Part shown: positions 30,292-38,895 of the stretch, in pieces
How positions within the stretch are numbered: position 1 is the stretch's first letter
Layout: the number at the start of each line of letters is the position of its first letter
Assembly: GCA_963756745.1 (NCBI GenBank)
Contig: CAVWOU010000006.1
Span: 62,001-126,000, forward strand
DNA: 64,000 nucleotides
DNA from: DASPWW01 sp963756745
GTDB lineage: Bacteria > Actinomycetota > Thermoleophilia > Solirubrobacterales > 70-9
Direction: 5' to 3'
Translations under genes and position numbers: made by a program
The notes under the pieces: generated by a model
Told to the model about the DNA's origin: nothing
The model's database searches: none
The model's input: only the letters and a program-made list of their open reading frames with translations

Positions 30292-31596
30292 CTAGCTGCC
30301 GTTCCCGCGCTTTTCGGCGCGGCGCTTGTCGTTCGGCTGCTTCGACTTCGGCGCGAGGCCGGTGATGCTGGCATAGCCGGTGAGGTAGAGCCGCTTGCCG
30401 TCGGAGACCATCGGGTTGTACTCGCCGCGCTTGATGTTGTAGACGCTCTCGCCGCTCGCGATGTCGAACCCCACGGTCTTGTCCAGGTCGACGTCCGAGA
30501 TGTAGAACACGTCGCCGATCACGCTGCCCGCGCCGCTGATCTCGCCGCCCACGTCGACGCTCCAGATCTCGCCGCCGTCGCGAGCGTCGAGCGCGTACGC
30601 GGTGCCCCCGTTTGACCCGATGTAGACGCTGGGAGGGCTTGCGGGCGTGTCGGCGACGGCGGGCGCGCCGTACACGTATCCCGACAGCGACTGGCTCCAT
30701 GCGAGGTCGCCACTGCGCTCCTCGAAGCTGTACACGCGCCCGTCGGCGTTGCCGGCGTACACGCGCCCGAAGGCGACGGCGGGCGTCGAGTAGAACCGTC
30801 CCGAGCGTCCCAGTCCGGCGCCGAGGTCGGAGGAGGTCCACCTGACGGCGCCGTCCTTGGCCCGGATCGCGTACATCTGGCCCGAGTAGTTGCCGACGAA
30901 CAGGGTTCCGTCGTGCAGCGCGGGGCCGGCCTTCACGTTGCCGCCCGTCTGGACCTGCCATGCGACCCTGCCTTTCTCCTCGTCCAACGCGAACACCTCG
31001 CCGCTCTCGGCGCCGAAGTACACGCGCCCGCCCTGGACGACGGGCGAGGACTCGGAGCGTCCCGGCAGCTCGCGGCGCCACTCGACCTTGCCGGTCTTCG
31101 CATTGAGCGCGACGGCCTGCCCCGGCTCGAGGGTCGTCACGTAGAGCCGCTTGTGGGCGAACGCCGGCGAGGAGGCGCTCAGCTCCCCAATCCTGGTCTT
31201 CCATTTGATGTTGCCGGTCTCGGAGTTGATCGCGAACACCTTCGCGTCGTTGCTCATCACGTACACCGTGCTGCGAACGACGATCGGCGAGAACTCGAGC
31301 AGCTGCCCGGCGTCGAAGTGCCACAGCATGCGGAACGGCGGGTTCAGACCCTTCGTCGGCAGGTATCGGGTGCGCGCGCGGTTGAGGCCGTACAGCGGCC
31401 AGTCGACGGTCGTGTCCTTGCGCTGGGGCTTCTCCCTCGGGATGAACGTCGCGCCGGTGTTGACGACATCGGAGGGGCGTTTCAGGATCAGGTAGCCGCC
31501 CACGGCCGCGCCGATCACAAGCAGCAGGACGCCGGCTCCCAAGGCAGCCTGCTGGGGTGCGGACCACGACCTCCAAATCTCAAGCAGCCTGCCCAT
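30292..31596 (-). CDS. Membrane-anchored PQQ-like beta-propeller protein
   Basis: A 434-residue protein with one N-terminal membrane helix (ALGAGVLLLVIGAAVGGYLI) and an extracytoplasmic beta-propeller. Repeats of the form VYVMSNDAKVFAINSETGNI, LYVTTLEPGQAVALNAKTG, VYFGAESGEVFALDEEKGR and VYAGNADGRVYSFEERSGDL have the A-x-D/N-x-x-T/S-G-x-x-x-W pattern of PQQ/BamB blades, about seven in all. PQQ-binding and catalytic residues are not evident, so a scaffold or binding role is likelier than dehydrogenase activity. The C-terminus is basic. Confidence 0.85.
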   Translation of the reverse strand: MGRLLEIWRSWSAPQQAALGAGVLLLVIGAAVGGYLILKRPSDVVNTGATFIPREKPQRKDTTVDWPLYGLNRARTRYLPTKGLNPPFRMLWHFDAGQLLEFSPIVVRSTVYVMSNDAKVFAINSETGNIKWKTRIGELSASSPAFAHKRLYVTTLEPGQAVALNAKTGKVEWRRELPGRSESSPVVQGGRVYFGAESGEVFALDEEKGRVAWQVQTGGNVKAGPALHDGTLFVGNYSGQMYAIRAKDGAVRWTSSDLGAGLGRSGRFYSTPAVAFGRVYAGNADGRVYSFEERSGDLAWSQSLSGYVYGAPAVADTPASPPSVYIGSNGGTAYALDARDGGEIWSVDVGGEISGAGSVIGDVFYISDVDLDKTVGFDIASGESVYNIKRGEYNPMVSDGKRLYLTGYASITGLAPKSKQPNDKRRAEKRGNGS

Positions 31597-31626
31597 CCGC
31601 GAAGGTCCTCATGCTACGAGACGCCC

Positions 31627-32784
31627 ATGCATCCGCCCGCCACCTCGCCCACCGACGATCCTGCCCGACTGGGCCAGCTCGTGGACGCGATTCCCGGCGT
31701 CGAGCGGATTCGCGACCTGGCGGGCGTGCTCCCGATCTACCTCGTCGGAGGGGTCGTGCGGGACCTCCTGCTGGGCCGCGAGCGGTCCGACCTCGACGTC
31801 GTGGTCGAGGGCGACGCCGAGGCGCTGGCCCGCCGGCTCGGCGGTGAGGCGATTGGGCACGAGCGCTTCGCGACCGCGAAGGTGACGCTCGAGGGGCTCG
31901 AGTTCGACCTCGCACGAGCGCGGGCCGAGTCCTACGCGCGACCGGGCGCGCTGCCCGACGTGCGACCGGCGACGCTCCACGAGGACCTGGCGCGGCGGGA
32001 CTTCCCGATCAACGCAATGGCGATCCCGCTGCACGCCGAGCCGGAGCTGATCGACCCGCACGGGGGGCGCGCCGACCTCGACGGTGGCGTGATACGCGTC
32101 CTGAACGAGCGCTCGTTCATCGACGACCCGACCCGAGCGCTCCGGGCCGCCCGCTACGCGGCGCGGTTCTCGTTCACGGTCGACCCCGAGACCGAGCGTC
32201 TCGCCCGCGAGACCGACCTCTCCACGGTCTCGGAGGACCGCGTCGAGGCCGAGCTCCTCAAGCTGGCCGCCGAGCCTCGCGCCCGGGCGGGCTTCGAGCA
32301 GCTCGACGCGTGGGGGCTCATTGCGCTTCCCGAGGGCTCCGGTGAGCTGATCGCTGCGGTCGCCGCCCTGGCGGATCGTGCGCCCTGGAAAGGCGAGGTG
32401 GACGCCGCGCTCGCCGTCCACGCGGCGGTGACCGGCCGCGCGCCCGGCGCCGCGGGAAGGCTGCGGGACATCCTCACCTCGGCGCGCGAGCTCGCCGCGG
32501 CCCCGCCCTCGCGTCCCTCCGAGGCGGTCGAGCTTGCTCGGGGGAGGGGCGGGATCGAGTTGATCCTGGCGCGCGCTCTGGGTGCCGAGTGGCTCGACCG
32601 CTACATGTCCGAGTGGCGCGACGTCGGGCTCGAGATCACCGGGGAGGATCTCCTCGCCGCCGGAGTCCCCGAGGGACCGGCTGTCGGAGACGCGCTTGCA
32701 GAGGCCCTGCGACGCAAGCTCGACGGCGAGATCTCGGGGCGGCAGGAAGAGCTTCGCGTCGCACTTGACACGGCCCGAACCTGA
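31627..32784 (+). CDS. CCA tRNA nucleotidyltransferase / poly(A) polymerase family protein
   Basis: A 385-residue class II nucleotidyltransferase. The head domain has YLVGGVVRDLLLGRERSDLD followed by VVVEGD (metal-binding Asp pair), then LARRDFPINAMAI and IDDPTRALRAARYAARFSF, all signatures of CCA-adding enzymes. There is no C-terminal HD domain. The likely role is repair or addition of the tRNA 3' CCA end; specificity (CCA versus A-adding) cannot be read. The ATG at 31627 is divergent from the beta-propeller gene. Confidence 0.88.
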   Translation: MHPPATSPTDDPARLGQLVDAIPGVERIRDLAGVLPIYLVGGVVRDLLLGRERSDLDVVVEGDAEALARRLGGEAIGHERFATAKVTLEGLEFDLARARAESYARPGALPDVRPATLHEDLARRDFPINAMAIPLHAEPELIDPHGGRADLDGGVIRVLNERSFIDDPTRALRAARYAARFSFTVDPETERLARETDLSTVSEDRVEAELLKLAAEPRARAGFEQLDAWGLIALPEGSGELIAAVAALADRAPWKGEVDAALAVHAAVTGRAPGAAGRLRDILTSARELAAAPPSRPSEAVELARGRGGIELILARALGAEWLDRYMSEWRDVGLEITGEDLLAAGVPEGPAVGDALAEALRRKLDGEISGRQEELRVALDTART

Positions 32785-32802
32785 CCCGATGCCATCACAA
32801 AC

Positions 32803-32828
32803 CGCGCGATCTGCTCGCAGATCGCGCG
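32803..32828 (+). terminator. Terminator-like hairpin after the CCA-adding gene
   Basis: CGCGCGATCTGC and GCAGATCGCGCG form a 12-bp perfect inverted repeat with a very small loop, 18 bases after the stop codon, followed by ATTGTCAT. It could terminate the upstream transcript, though the pgeF start lies only 18 bases beyond. Confidence 0.55.
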
Positions 32829-32845
32829 ATTGTCATCCTGAGTCC

Positions 32846-33586
32846 ATGGAGTGGAGACGGCAGGACGGATTGCGATGGCTGGAGGCAGACCTGCCGTACG
32901 CCAGGGTGGCGTTCACCACACGGCTGGGCGGCGTGAGCGCACGGCCGTACGAGAGCCTCAACCTCGCGATCCTCACCGGCGATCGACGTGATGACGTGAG
33001 GGAGAACCGCCACAGGGTGGCGGGGGCGCTCGGGCTCACGCCGGATCGCGTCGTGATCGGGCGCCAGGTTCACGGAGCCGAGGTCGCCACCCACGACGAC
33101 GCACCCGAGCACAGCGCGTACGCCGATCCCGGTCGCGACCTTCCGGCTGTCGACGGCCACGCCACGGACCGGGCTGGGCTTGCCCCGTTGGTGATGGTCG
33201 CGGACTGCCTCCCGGTGGCCGTCGCGGGCGCGGGAGGAGTGGCGATGCTCCACTGTGGATGGCGTGGGATGGCCGAGGGGATCATCGAGGCCGGTGTAGG
33301 GACCGTCGGGGCGGTGACCGCCGCGGTGGGGCCTGGGATCGGGCCGTGCTGCTACGAGGTCGGCGACGAGGTGCTCGAGCGGTTCGAGGGCCTCGGTGAG
33401 GGGATCTCCGACGGGCGCATGCTCGACCTGCGCGAGGTGGCTCGCCGCCTGCTGGGGCGCGCTGGCGTAGACGAGGTCGAGGTGTCCGAACTGTGCACGA
33501 AGTGCAACCCCGAGCTCTTCTATTCGCACCGGCGCGACGGCGAGCGCACCGGGCGCCAGGCGGGGCTGATCTGGAGGGACGCGTAA
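32846..33586 (+). CDS. pgeF: Peptidoglycan editing factor / multicopper polyphenol oxidase-like protein
   Basis: A 246-residue YfiH/PgeF (laccase-domain) protein. The zinc-site motifs are IGRQVHGAEV, VMVADCLPVAV, MLHCGWRGMAEGII and VGPGIGPCCYEVG, then SELCTKCNPELFYSHRRDG. The family removes misincorporated residues from peptidoglycan precursors and has purine-nucleosidase-like activity in some members. It overlaps the next gene by TAATG, the same arrangement of pgeF and yggS seen upstream of sepF in many actinobacteria. Confidence 0.92.
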   Translation: MEWRRQDGLRWLEADLPYARVAFTTRLGGVSARPYESLNLAILTGDRRDDVRENRHRVAGALGLTPDRVVIGRQVHGAEVATHDDAPEHSAYADPGRDLPAVDGHATDRAGLAPLVMVADCLPVAVAGAGGVAMLHCGWRGMAEGIIEAGVGTVGAVTAAVGPGIGPCCYEVGDEVLERFEGLGEGISDGRMLDLREVARRLLGRAGVDEVEVSELCTKCNPELFYSHRRDGERTGRQAGLIWRDA

Positions 33587-34221
33587 TGCCGGGGTTGATC
33601 CACGGTCTCGAGCGCGACGTGATCCGCGACAACCTCGCGCGCGTGTGTGAGCGCGCAGGCTCCGAGGTCGAGGTCCTCGCGGCGACGAAGTACGTGCCGG
33701 TCGAGGAGATGGGCGCGCTGCTCGACGCCGGCGTGACGCTGGCCGGGGAGAACCGGCTCCAGGATCTGGAGGTGAAGCAGGACCGGTGGGGGGAGAGGTT
33801 CACATGGGACTTCATCGGCAACCTTCAGAGCCGCAAGGTGAAGGCGCTCGTCCCGCGCGTGCGGCTGATCCACTCGCTGGCGAGCGATTCCGCGCTCGAG
33901 CAGCTCGGTCGACATGCGCCGCCGGAGACCGAGGTCCTCGTCGAGGTGAACGTCGCCGGCGAGGACTCGAAGGGCGGAATCCAACCGGACGCGCTCGGCG
34001 ACTTCATCTCTCGATCGCCGGTGAACGTCGTGGGCCTGATGGCGATGCCCCCGTTCACCCAGAACCCCGAGGACTCGAGACCGCACTTCGCGAAGGTCGC
34101 GGAGCTGGCCGCCGAACACAGCCTCTCGCGCCTGTCGATGGGAACCAGCCAGGACTGGGAGGTCGCGCTCGAGGAAGGCGCGACGATCATTCGCCTCGGG
34201 ACGACGCTGTACGCGCGGTGA
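33586..34221 (+). CDS. yggS: Pyridoxal phosphate homeostasis protein, YggS/PROSC family
   Basis: A 211-residue PLP-binding alanine-racemase-like barrel. It has EVLAATKYVPVEEM with the PLP-lysine, LAGENRLQDLEVKQ, DFIGNLQSRKVKALV, VEVNVAGEDSKGG and SMGTSQDWEVALEEGATIIR. The protein buffers PLP and has no known catalytic activity. It is coupled to pgeF upstream; sepF follows after 117 bases containing a promoter. Confidence 0.95.
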   Translation: MPGLIHGLERDVIRDNLARVCERAGSEVEVLAATKYVPVEEMGALLDAGVTLAGENRLQDLEVKQDRWGERFTWDFIGNLQSRKVKALVPRVRLIHSLASDSALEQLGRHAPPETEVLVEVNVAGEDSKGGIQPDALGDFISRSPVNVVGLMAMPPFTQNPEDSRPHFAKVAELAAEHSLSRLSMGTSQDWEVALEEGATIIRLGTTLYAR

Positions 34222-34247
34222 GAAAGGGCGCTGGGGACGCGATTTGC

Positions 34248-34276
34248 TTGGGCATGGAGGTCGAACCAGGCATAAT
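34248..34276 (+). promoter_or_regulatory. Promoter candidate for sepF
   Basis: TTGGGC (34248-34253) and CATAAT (34271-34276) are separated by 17 bases, a plausible sigma-70-type promoter about 60 bases before the sepF ATG. It would allow division-gene transcription independent of pgeF-yggS. Confidence 0.5.
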
Positions 34277-34338
34277 CTGAGCTAGCGAATCCGCCCGGAA
34301 GCAGAGGAAACCCGCGCTGGGAAGCGAAATCGCCACTG

Positions 34339-34899
34339 ATGGCTATTCGCGATACATGGCACCGTGCCCTCGTCTACTTCGGCCTCGCCGAGGATTACGA
34401 GGAGGGCCCCGAGATGTACGAGCCGGAGACCTCCGGCGGCGAGGAGCCGTTCGAGGCCCCGGGCGAGGACGTGGAGCCCTCGACGCGGCGCGAGTCGCGC
34501 ACGGCGTCCGTGCGCAGGCTCGACACCCGTCGCCAGCGCGACGAGATCGACGACATCTTCGCCGACGAGCAGACCACGTCGCGGAGCCGGGTGCTGCGGC
34601 CGGTCGGGAACGGCGGCGCTGACGCCCAGGTGCACCTCGTCACGCCCCGGACGTTCAACGACGCCCAGGAGGTCGCCGACAACTTCAAGCGGTCGATCCC
34701 CGTGATCATGAACCTGCAGACGGCGGATACCGACCTCTCACGCCGCCTGATCGACTTCGCCTCGGGGATGACCTACGCGCTGGACGGTGGGATGCAGAAG
34801 ATCGCCGAGAAGACCTTCCTGCTCACTCCGCGCAACGTCGAGGTCTCGGCCGAGCAGCAGGCGAGGCTTGTCGAGAAGGGGTTCTTCAACCAGTCCTGA
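34339..34899 (+). CDS. sepF: Cell division protein SepF
   Basis: A 186-residue SepF, which tethers FtsZ to the membrane. The N-terminal 15 residues (AIRDTWHRALVYFGLAED) form the expected amphipathic membrane-targeting helix, followed by an acidic disordered linker. The SepF core starts near residue 95 with VHLVTPRTFNDAQEVADNFK and includes IPVIMNLQTADTDLSRRLID and FASGMTYALDGGMQKI. Context with pgeF, yggS and proC/yggT is the standard actinobacterial division neighbourhood, although ftsZ itself is not in the window. Confidence 0.95.
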   Translation: MAIRDTWHRALVYFGLAEDYEEGPEMYEPETSGGEEPFEAPGEDVEPSTRRESRTASVRRLDTRRQRDEIDDIFADEQTTSRSRVLRPVGNGGADAQVHLVTPRTFNDAQEVADNFKRSIPVIMNLQTADTDLSRRLIDFASGMTYALDGGMQKIAEKTFLLTPRNVEVSAEQQARLVEKGFFNQS

Positions 34900-34941
34900 G
34901 GGTCGCCGGGCGTGAGCCCGCGGCTGGCATAGTCTTGCCGG

Positions 34942-35713
34942 ATGCGGATCGGTTTCGCCGGAGCGGGCAACATGGCGGGTGCGATGGCGCGCGGCTGGGC
35001 GAGAGCTGAGCGGCGGCCCGAGGCGATGCTGTTTGCCGACTCCGGGTCGGGTCGGGCGGCGCAGCTTGCGCGGGAGCTGGGCGGAGAGGTGGTCTCGGAA
35101 CTCGCCGAGCTCCCCTCGCGATCCGACGTCATCGTGCTCGCAGTCAAGCCGGCCGCGCTGGACGCCGTGGCCGGTGAGCTGGAGGGAAAGGCCCCCGTCC
35201 CTGATCTCGGTTCTCGCGGGAGTGTCGGAGTCGCGACTCGAGCAGGGGTTCCCCGGGGTGCCGGCCGTGGTGGCGATGCCGAACGTGCCGGTCGAGGTGC
35301 GCCGCGGGGTGATCTGCTTCGTCCCGCCCCGAGAGGAGCGGCGGGATGAGCTCGACCCCGTGCTCGACCTGCTCGGGATGCTTGGTGCGATGGTGCCCGT
35401 CGCGGAGGATCAGATCGAGGCAGCTGGGGCGGTGATGTCGTGCTCGCCGGCCTACATCGCGCTCGTCTCGGAGGCGCTGGCGGCCGCCGGCAGGGACGAG
35501 GGGCTCGAAGCGGAGCTCTCGCACGAGCTCGTCGTCGACGCGCTCGCGGGGACGGCGGAGCTGCTCCGACGTCGCGATCCCGCCGCGATCCGGCACGCGG
35601 TCGCGTCGCCGGGAGGCGCCACCGAGGCGGGCCTGGACGCTCTCGCGGAGCGCGATCTGGAGGCCGCGATACACGAGGCGGTCCAGGCGTCGCTGGAGAG
35701 GATGCGCACGTGA
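34942..35713 (+). CDS. proC: Pyrroline-5-carboxylate reductase (one frameshift)
   Basis: Last step of proline synthesis, reducing pyrroline-5-carboxylate with NAD(P)H. The N-terminal Rossmann motif RIGFAGAGNMAGAMARGWA is in one frame up to LEGKAPV. From about 35203 the protein continues in another frame as LISVLAGVSESRLEQGFPGV, with VAMPNVPVEVRRGV, AGAVMSCSPAYIAL and the C-terminal HAVASPGGATEAGLDAL signature. Removing one C around GCCCCCGTCCC (35191-35201) restores a normal protein of about 256 residues. A homopolymer sequence error is the simplest explanation. It overlaps yggT by GTGA. Confidence 0.88.
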
Positions 35714-36012
35714 CATTGCTCGCCCTTACCCGCGACGACATCGCCGACTACGTCTCGGCGGTGTTCCTCGTCTACCTGATCCTGATCTTCGCGCGCATCC
35801 TCCTGTCGTGGATCCCGCGGATTCCCTACAACCCGTACCTGCGAGCGGTCGTCGACTTCATCCACCAGGTCACCGACCCCTACCTGAACCTGTTCCGGCG
35901 CGTTCTGCCACCGGTCGGGGGGCGCGGCTTCGCGCTCGACCTCAGTCCGATCCTGGCGGTCGTGCTGCTGCTGATCGTCCAGGCGGTCGTGGTCGGGTTG
36001 ATCCGCGGTTGA
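35710..36012 (+). CDS. yggT: YggT family membrane protein
   Basis: A 100-residue protein with two membrane helices: AVFLVYLILIFARILLSWI, then the conserved loop IPYNPYLRAVVDFIHQVTDP, and SPILAVVLLLIVQAVVVGLI. The family is found beside sepF and is implicated in division or osmotic tolerance; the mechanism is unknown. The GTG start at 35710 overlaps the proC stop codon. Confidence 0.9.
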   Translation: MTLLALTRDDIADYVSAVFLVYLILIFARILLSWIPRIPYNPYLRAVVDFIHQVTDPYLNLFRRVLPPVGGRGFALDLSPILAVVLLLIVQAVVVGLIRG

Positions 36013-36464
36013 GCCCGGTCGCGCGGGGGTGGGTCCGGGCGCTGGCGCTCGCCGCGCTCGTGATCGTGCTCGACCAGATCACGAAGGCGATCGCCGCCGA
36101 CGCGCTGGGACCGGGCGACGGCGTCGACCTCGTGCTCGGGTTCGAGCTCGTCGACGTCCGCAACACGGGAATCGCGTTCGGGCTGCTCGCCGACGGCCAG
36201 ACGCTGGTGGTCATCGTCACGGCTGCGGCGCTCGCGCTGATCCTCGGCTACTTCGCGCTCAACCCGTCCCGGCCTGGCCTCTGGATCGCCGTCGGGATCC
36301 TGGTCGGCGGCGCCGTCGGCAACCTCGCGGACCGCCTGCGCGCCGACGAGGTCATCGACTTCATCGACCCTCCGCTGTGGCCGGCGTTCAACGTCGCCGA
36401 CATCGCGATCGTGGCCGGGATCGCGCTCATCGTGCTGATCCATCGACCTCATGCCGACCGCTGA
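36009..36464 (+). CDS. lspA: Lipoprotein signal peptidase
   Basis: Membrane aspartyl protease that cleaves prolipoprotein signal peptides. The 151 residues have four membrane helices and the conserved motifs LDQITKAIA, VRNTGIAFGLLA, GNLADRLRADEVIDF (catalytic Asp) and AFNVADIAI (second catalytic Asp). It starts with TTG at 36009 overlapping the yggT TGA, and its 3' end overlaps the pseudouridine synthase gene by 14 bases. Confidence 0.95.
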   Translation: MSPVARGWVRALALAALVIVLDQITKAIAADALGPGDGVDLVLGFELVDVRNTGIAFGLLADGQTLVVIVTAAALALILGYFALNPSRPGLWIAVGILVGGAVGNLADRLRADEVIDFIDPPLWPAFNVADIAIVAGIALIVLIHRPHADR

Positions 36465-37125
36465 GATCGTCTACCGGGACGATTCCGTGATCGTGGTCGA
36501 CAAGCCCGCGGGCCTAGTCGTCCACTCCGCACCCGGATATCGCGGCGAGACCCTGGTCGACCAGCTCGCGGGACTCGCCGCGGGCGGTCCCCGCGAGCGC
36601 CCCGGGATCGTCCACAGGATCGACAAGGACACCTCGGGCCTGCTGGTCGTGGCCGCAAGCGTCGACGCCCACCGCGGTCTGGCCAGCCAGGTGCGGGACC
36701 GGGAGATGGGACGCCAGTACCTCGCTCTCGTGGAGGGACGGGTCGGCTCGCGGAGCGGGACGATCGACGCCCCGGTCGGCCGCGACCATCGCGCGCGCGA
36801 GCGGATGGCGGTCGGCGGTCGGAGGCAGAGGAAGGCTCGCACGCACTTCGAGGTCGTCGAGCTGCTGCCCGCGGATACGCTCGTGGAGGTCACCCTGGAG
36901 ACCGGTCGAACGCACCAGATCCGCACGCACTTCGCTGCGATCGGGCATCCGGTTTGCGGCGATCCGCGCTACGGGCACGGATCGAGGTACGGCCTCACGC
37001 GCCAGTTCCTGCACGCCCGGCGGCTGACCTTCCGTCACCCGGGAACGGGGGAGGAGATGACCTTCACCTCGGAGCTTCCCGCCGACCTGACGGCCGCGCT
37101 CGAGCTGGCGCGCGGCGGCTCGTGA
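36451..37125 (+). CDS. RluA/RluD-family pseudouridine synthase
   Basis: A 224-residue RNA pseudouridine synthase that isomerises uridine in 23S rRNA or tRNA. Motifs are VVDKPAGLVVHSAPGYRG, the catalytic GIVHRIDKDTSGLLVVA (nucleophilic Asp), and LETGRTHQIRTHFAAIGHPV. The usual N-terminal S4 domain of RluD is absent, so target specificity is uncertain. The usual genomic order lspA-rluD supports an rluD-like role. Confidence 0.9.
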   Translation: MPTAEIVYRDDSVIVVDKPAGLVVHSAPGYRGETLVDQLAGLAAGGPRERPGIVHRIDKDTSGLLVVAASVDAHRGLASQVRDREMGRQYLALVEGRVGSRSGTIDAPVGRDHRARERMAVGGRRQRKARTHFEVVELLPADTLVEVTLETGRTHQIRTHFAAIGHPVCGDPRYGHGSRYGLTRQFLHARRLTFRHPGTGEEMTFTSELPADLTAALELARGGS

Positions 37126-37171
37126 CGGCCGCGCGGCGCCGAATCGCGCGCCGCTCTTGTTCTCAGCGCCT

Positions 37172-37177
37172 CTACAA
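37172..37177 (+). promoter_or_regulatory. Candidate -10 element of the rpsB promoter
   Basis: TACAAT at 37172-37177 is a good -10 hexamer about 110 bases before rpsB, following a 46-base gap after the pseudouridine synthase. TTGTTC at 37156-37161 lies only 10 bases upstream, too close to be its -35. Confidence 0.4.
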
Positions 37178-37204
37178 TCGTGCACGAACCGATGTCGACC
37201 CCTG

Positions 37205-37261
37205 CGGAAGGCAGCGGGGCCCTGCCCGGCACGAGCCGGGTCCCCCGCGCACCGGCAGGGC
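37205..37261 (+). ncRNA. Structured leader of rpsB, candidate r-protein S2 autoregulatory element
   Basis: Nested pairings occur in the 5' leader: GCCCTG (37219-37224) with CAGGGC (37256-37261) encloses CCCGGC-acga-GCCGGG (37225-37240). A further hairpin with TGC/GCA and CCC/GGG arms lies just upstream (37201-37218). The leader ends at a GAAGGGA ribosome-binding site. Ribosomal-protein operons are often controlled by such leaders; S2 control here is inference. Confidence 0.45.
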
Positions 37262-37287
37262 GCAACGCGACAAACGAAGGGAATTCG

Positions 37288-38205
37288 ATGCCTGAGGTAG
37301 GACTCAGAGAGTTGCTGGAGGCCGGAGTGCACTTCGGCCACCAGACGCGACGGTGGAACCCGCGCATGGGCCGGTACATCCACGGCGAGCGCGACGGGAT
37401 CCACATCATCGACCTGCTACAGACCCAGGAGCTGCTCGGCGAAGCCCGGGAGTTCGGCGCCGACGTGGCGCGCAGGGGCGGCACGGTCCTGTTCGTCGGC
37501 ACCAAGAAGCAGGCCCGCGACGCGATCGAGGAGTGGGCCAAGCGCTCGGGAATGCCGTTCGTCAACCAGCGCTGGCTGGGTGGCCTGCTCACGAACTTCA
37601 GCACGATCTCGAAGCGAATCGACCGCCTGCACGAGCTCACCTCGCTCTCTGAGGGAGGCCAGCTCGACCTGCTCCCGACGAAGGAGCGGATGTCGAGGCA
37701 GGCCGAGCTGAGCAAGCTCGAGTACAACCTCGGGGGCGTGCGCGACATGAAGCGGCTCCCGCAGGCGGTGTTCATCACCGACCTCAAGACCGAGGCGATA
37801 GCGCTGCGCGAGGCAGAGAGATTGCGGATCCCGATCATCGCGCTCGTCGACACGAACTGCGATCCGGACCCGGTCGACTACGTGATCCCCGGGAACGACG
37901 ATGCGATCCGGTCGTGCGAGCTCGTCATCAGCACCGTCGGAGAAGGCGTTGCCGAGGCGGCGTCGCAGTGGCGCACCGAGGAGGAGCGCAAGCGCGCGGA
38001 GGAAGAGCGCAGGCGAGCCGAGGAAGAAGAGCGCAAGCGCCGTGCGGAGGAGGAGCGCAAGCGAGCCGAGGAGGCCGCCGCGGCGGCGGCCCGCGAGGCG
38101 GAGGCCGCCCAGGCGACCGCGGGCAACGAGACTGCGGCCGGCGACTCACAGGGCGCCGCGCCGAGCGAATCCGGCGGATCGACGAGCACAGTCGAGACGA
38201 AGTGA
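37288..38205 (+). CDS. rpsB: 30S ribosomal protein S2
   Basis: A 305-residue S2. The core has LLEAGVHFGHQTRRWNPRM, IHIIDLLQTQELL, VLFVGTKKQARDAIEEWA, RWLGGLLTNFSTI and the C-terminal core motif IPIIALVDTNCDPDPVDYVI. After about residue 230 there is an extra 75-residue tail of repeated E-E-E-R-K-R-A units that should form a charged coiled coil, then a Gly/Ser/Thr-rich end. Long S2 tails occur in some actinobacteria. It is the first gene of an rpsB-tsf-pyrH-frr operon. Confidence 0.97.
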   Translation: MPEVGLRELLEAGVHFGHQTRRWNPRMGRYIHGERDGIHIIDLLQTQELLGEAREFGADVARRGGTVLFVGTKKQARDAIEEWAKRSGMPFVNQRWLGGLLTNFSTISKRIDRLHELTSLSEGGQLDLLPTKERMSRQAELSKLEYNLGGVRDMKRLPQAVFITDLKTEAIALREAERLRIPIIALVDTNCDPDPVDYVIPGNDDAIRSCELVISTVGEGVAEAASQWRTEEERKRAEEERRRAEEEERKRRAEEERKRAEEAAAAAAREAEAAQATAGNETAAGDSQGAAPSESGGSTSTVETK

Positions 38206-38277
38206 GCGCGCGGCTCAACAAGGGTGTGGGTGGGCGGGGAATTTAATGGTGCGCCGCGCGCGAACAAGGAAGTTGCA

Positions 38278-38895
38278 ATGACCGTGGAGATCAGCGCGGC
38301 CGACGTCAAAGCGCTTCGCGACCGCACCGGCGCGGGGATGATGGATAGCAAGGCGGCCCTCGAGGAGGCGCGAGGGGACACCGAGAAGGCGATCGAGATC
38401 CTCCGCGTCAAGGGACAGGCGTCGGCGGCGAAGCGGAGCGGGCGGTCGACCGGAGAGGGAGTTGTGAGCTCCTACATCCACGCCACGGGCAAGGTCGGGG
38501 TCCTCGTCGAGGTTCAGTGCGAGACGGACTTCGTCGCTCGAACGGACGAGTTCCGCTCGTTTGCGCGTGAGGTAGCGGTGCACATCGCCGGAGCAGCGCC
38601 GCCACCCCTTCACGTATCGACCGACGAGATCCCGGACGAGGTGAGGGACGCGGAGCGCGAGGTGCTCGCGCGACGCGCGCGCGAGGACGGCAAGCCGGAC
38701 GACATCGTCGATAAGGTCGTCGCAGGACAGCTCGCCAAATGGGAGCGGGAGGTCGCCCTGCTCGAGCAGGAGCACATCAACGCTGATCGCTACGAGGGCA
38801 AGACGATCGAGGAGCTGCGCGCCGAGATCGCCGCACAGACGGGCGAGAACGTGACGATCACCAGATTCGCGCGTTTCGAGGTCGGCGAGGCGTGA
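38278..38895 (+). CDS. tsf: Elongation factor Ts
   Basis: GDP/GTP exchange factor for EF-Tu. The 205-residue protein has the N-terminal UBA-like module DVKALRDRTGAGMMDSKAAL, the core signature SYIHATGKVGVLVEVQCETD followed by FVAR, and a single shortened dimerisation domain, as in other short EF-Ts. It overlaps pyrH by GTGA. Confidence 0.96.
   Translation: MTVEISAADVKALRDRTGAGMMDSKAALEEARGDTEKAIEILRVKGQASAAKRSGRSTGEGVVSSYIHATGKVGVLVEVQCETDFVARTDEFRSFAREVAVHIAGAAPPPLHVSTDEIPDEVRDAEREVLARRAREDGKPDDIVDKVVAGQLAKWEREVALLEQEHINADRYEGKTIEELRAEIAAQTGENVTITRFARFEVGEA

Noticed and set aside
35191..35210. Programmed frameshifting in proC
   Set aside because: No slippery heptamer with downstream structure is evident, and proC is not known to use recoding; a C-run indel is simpler.
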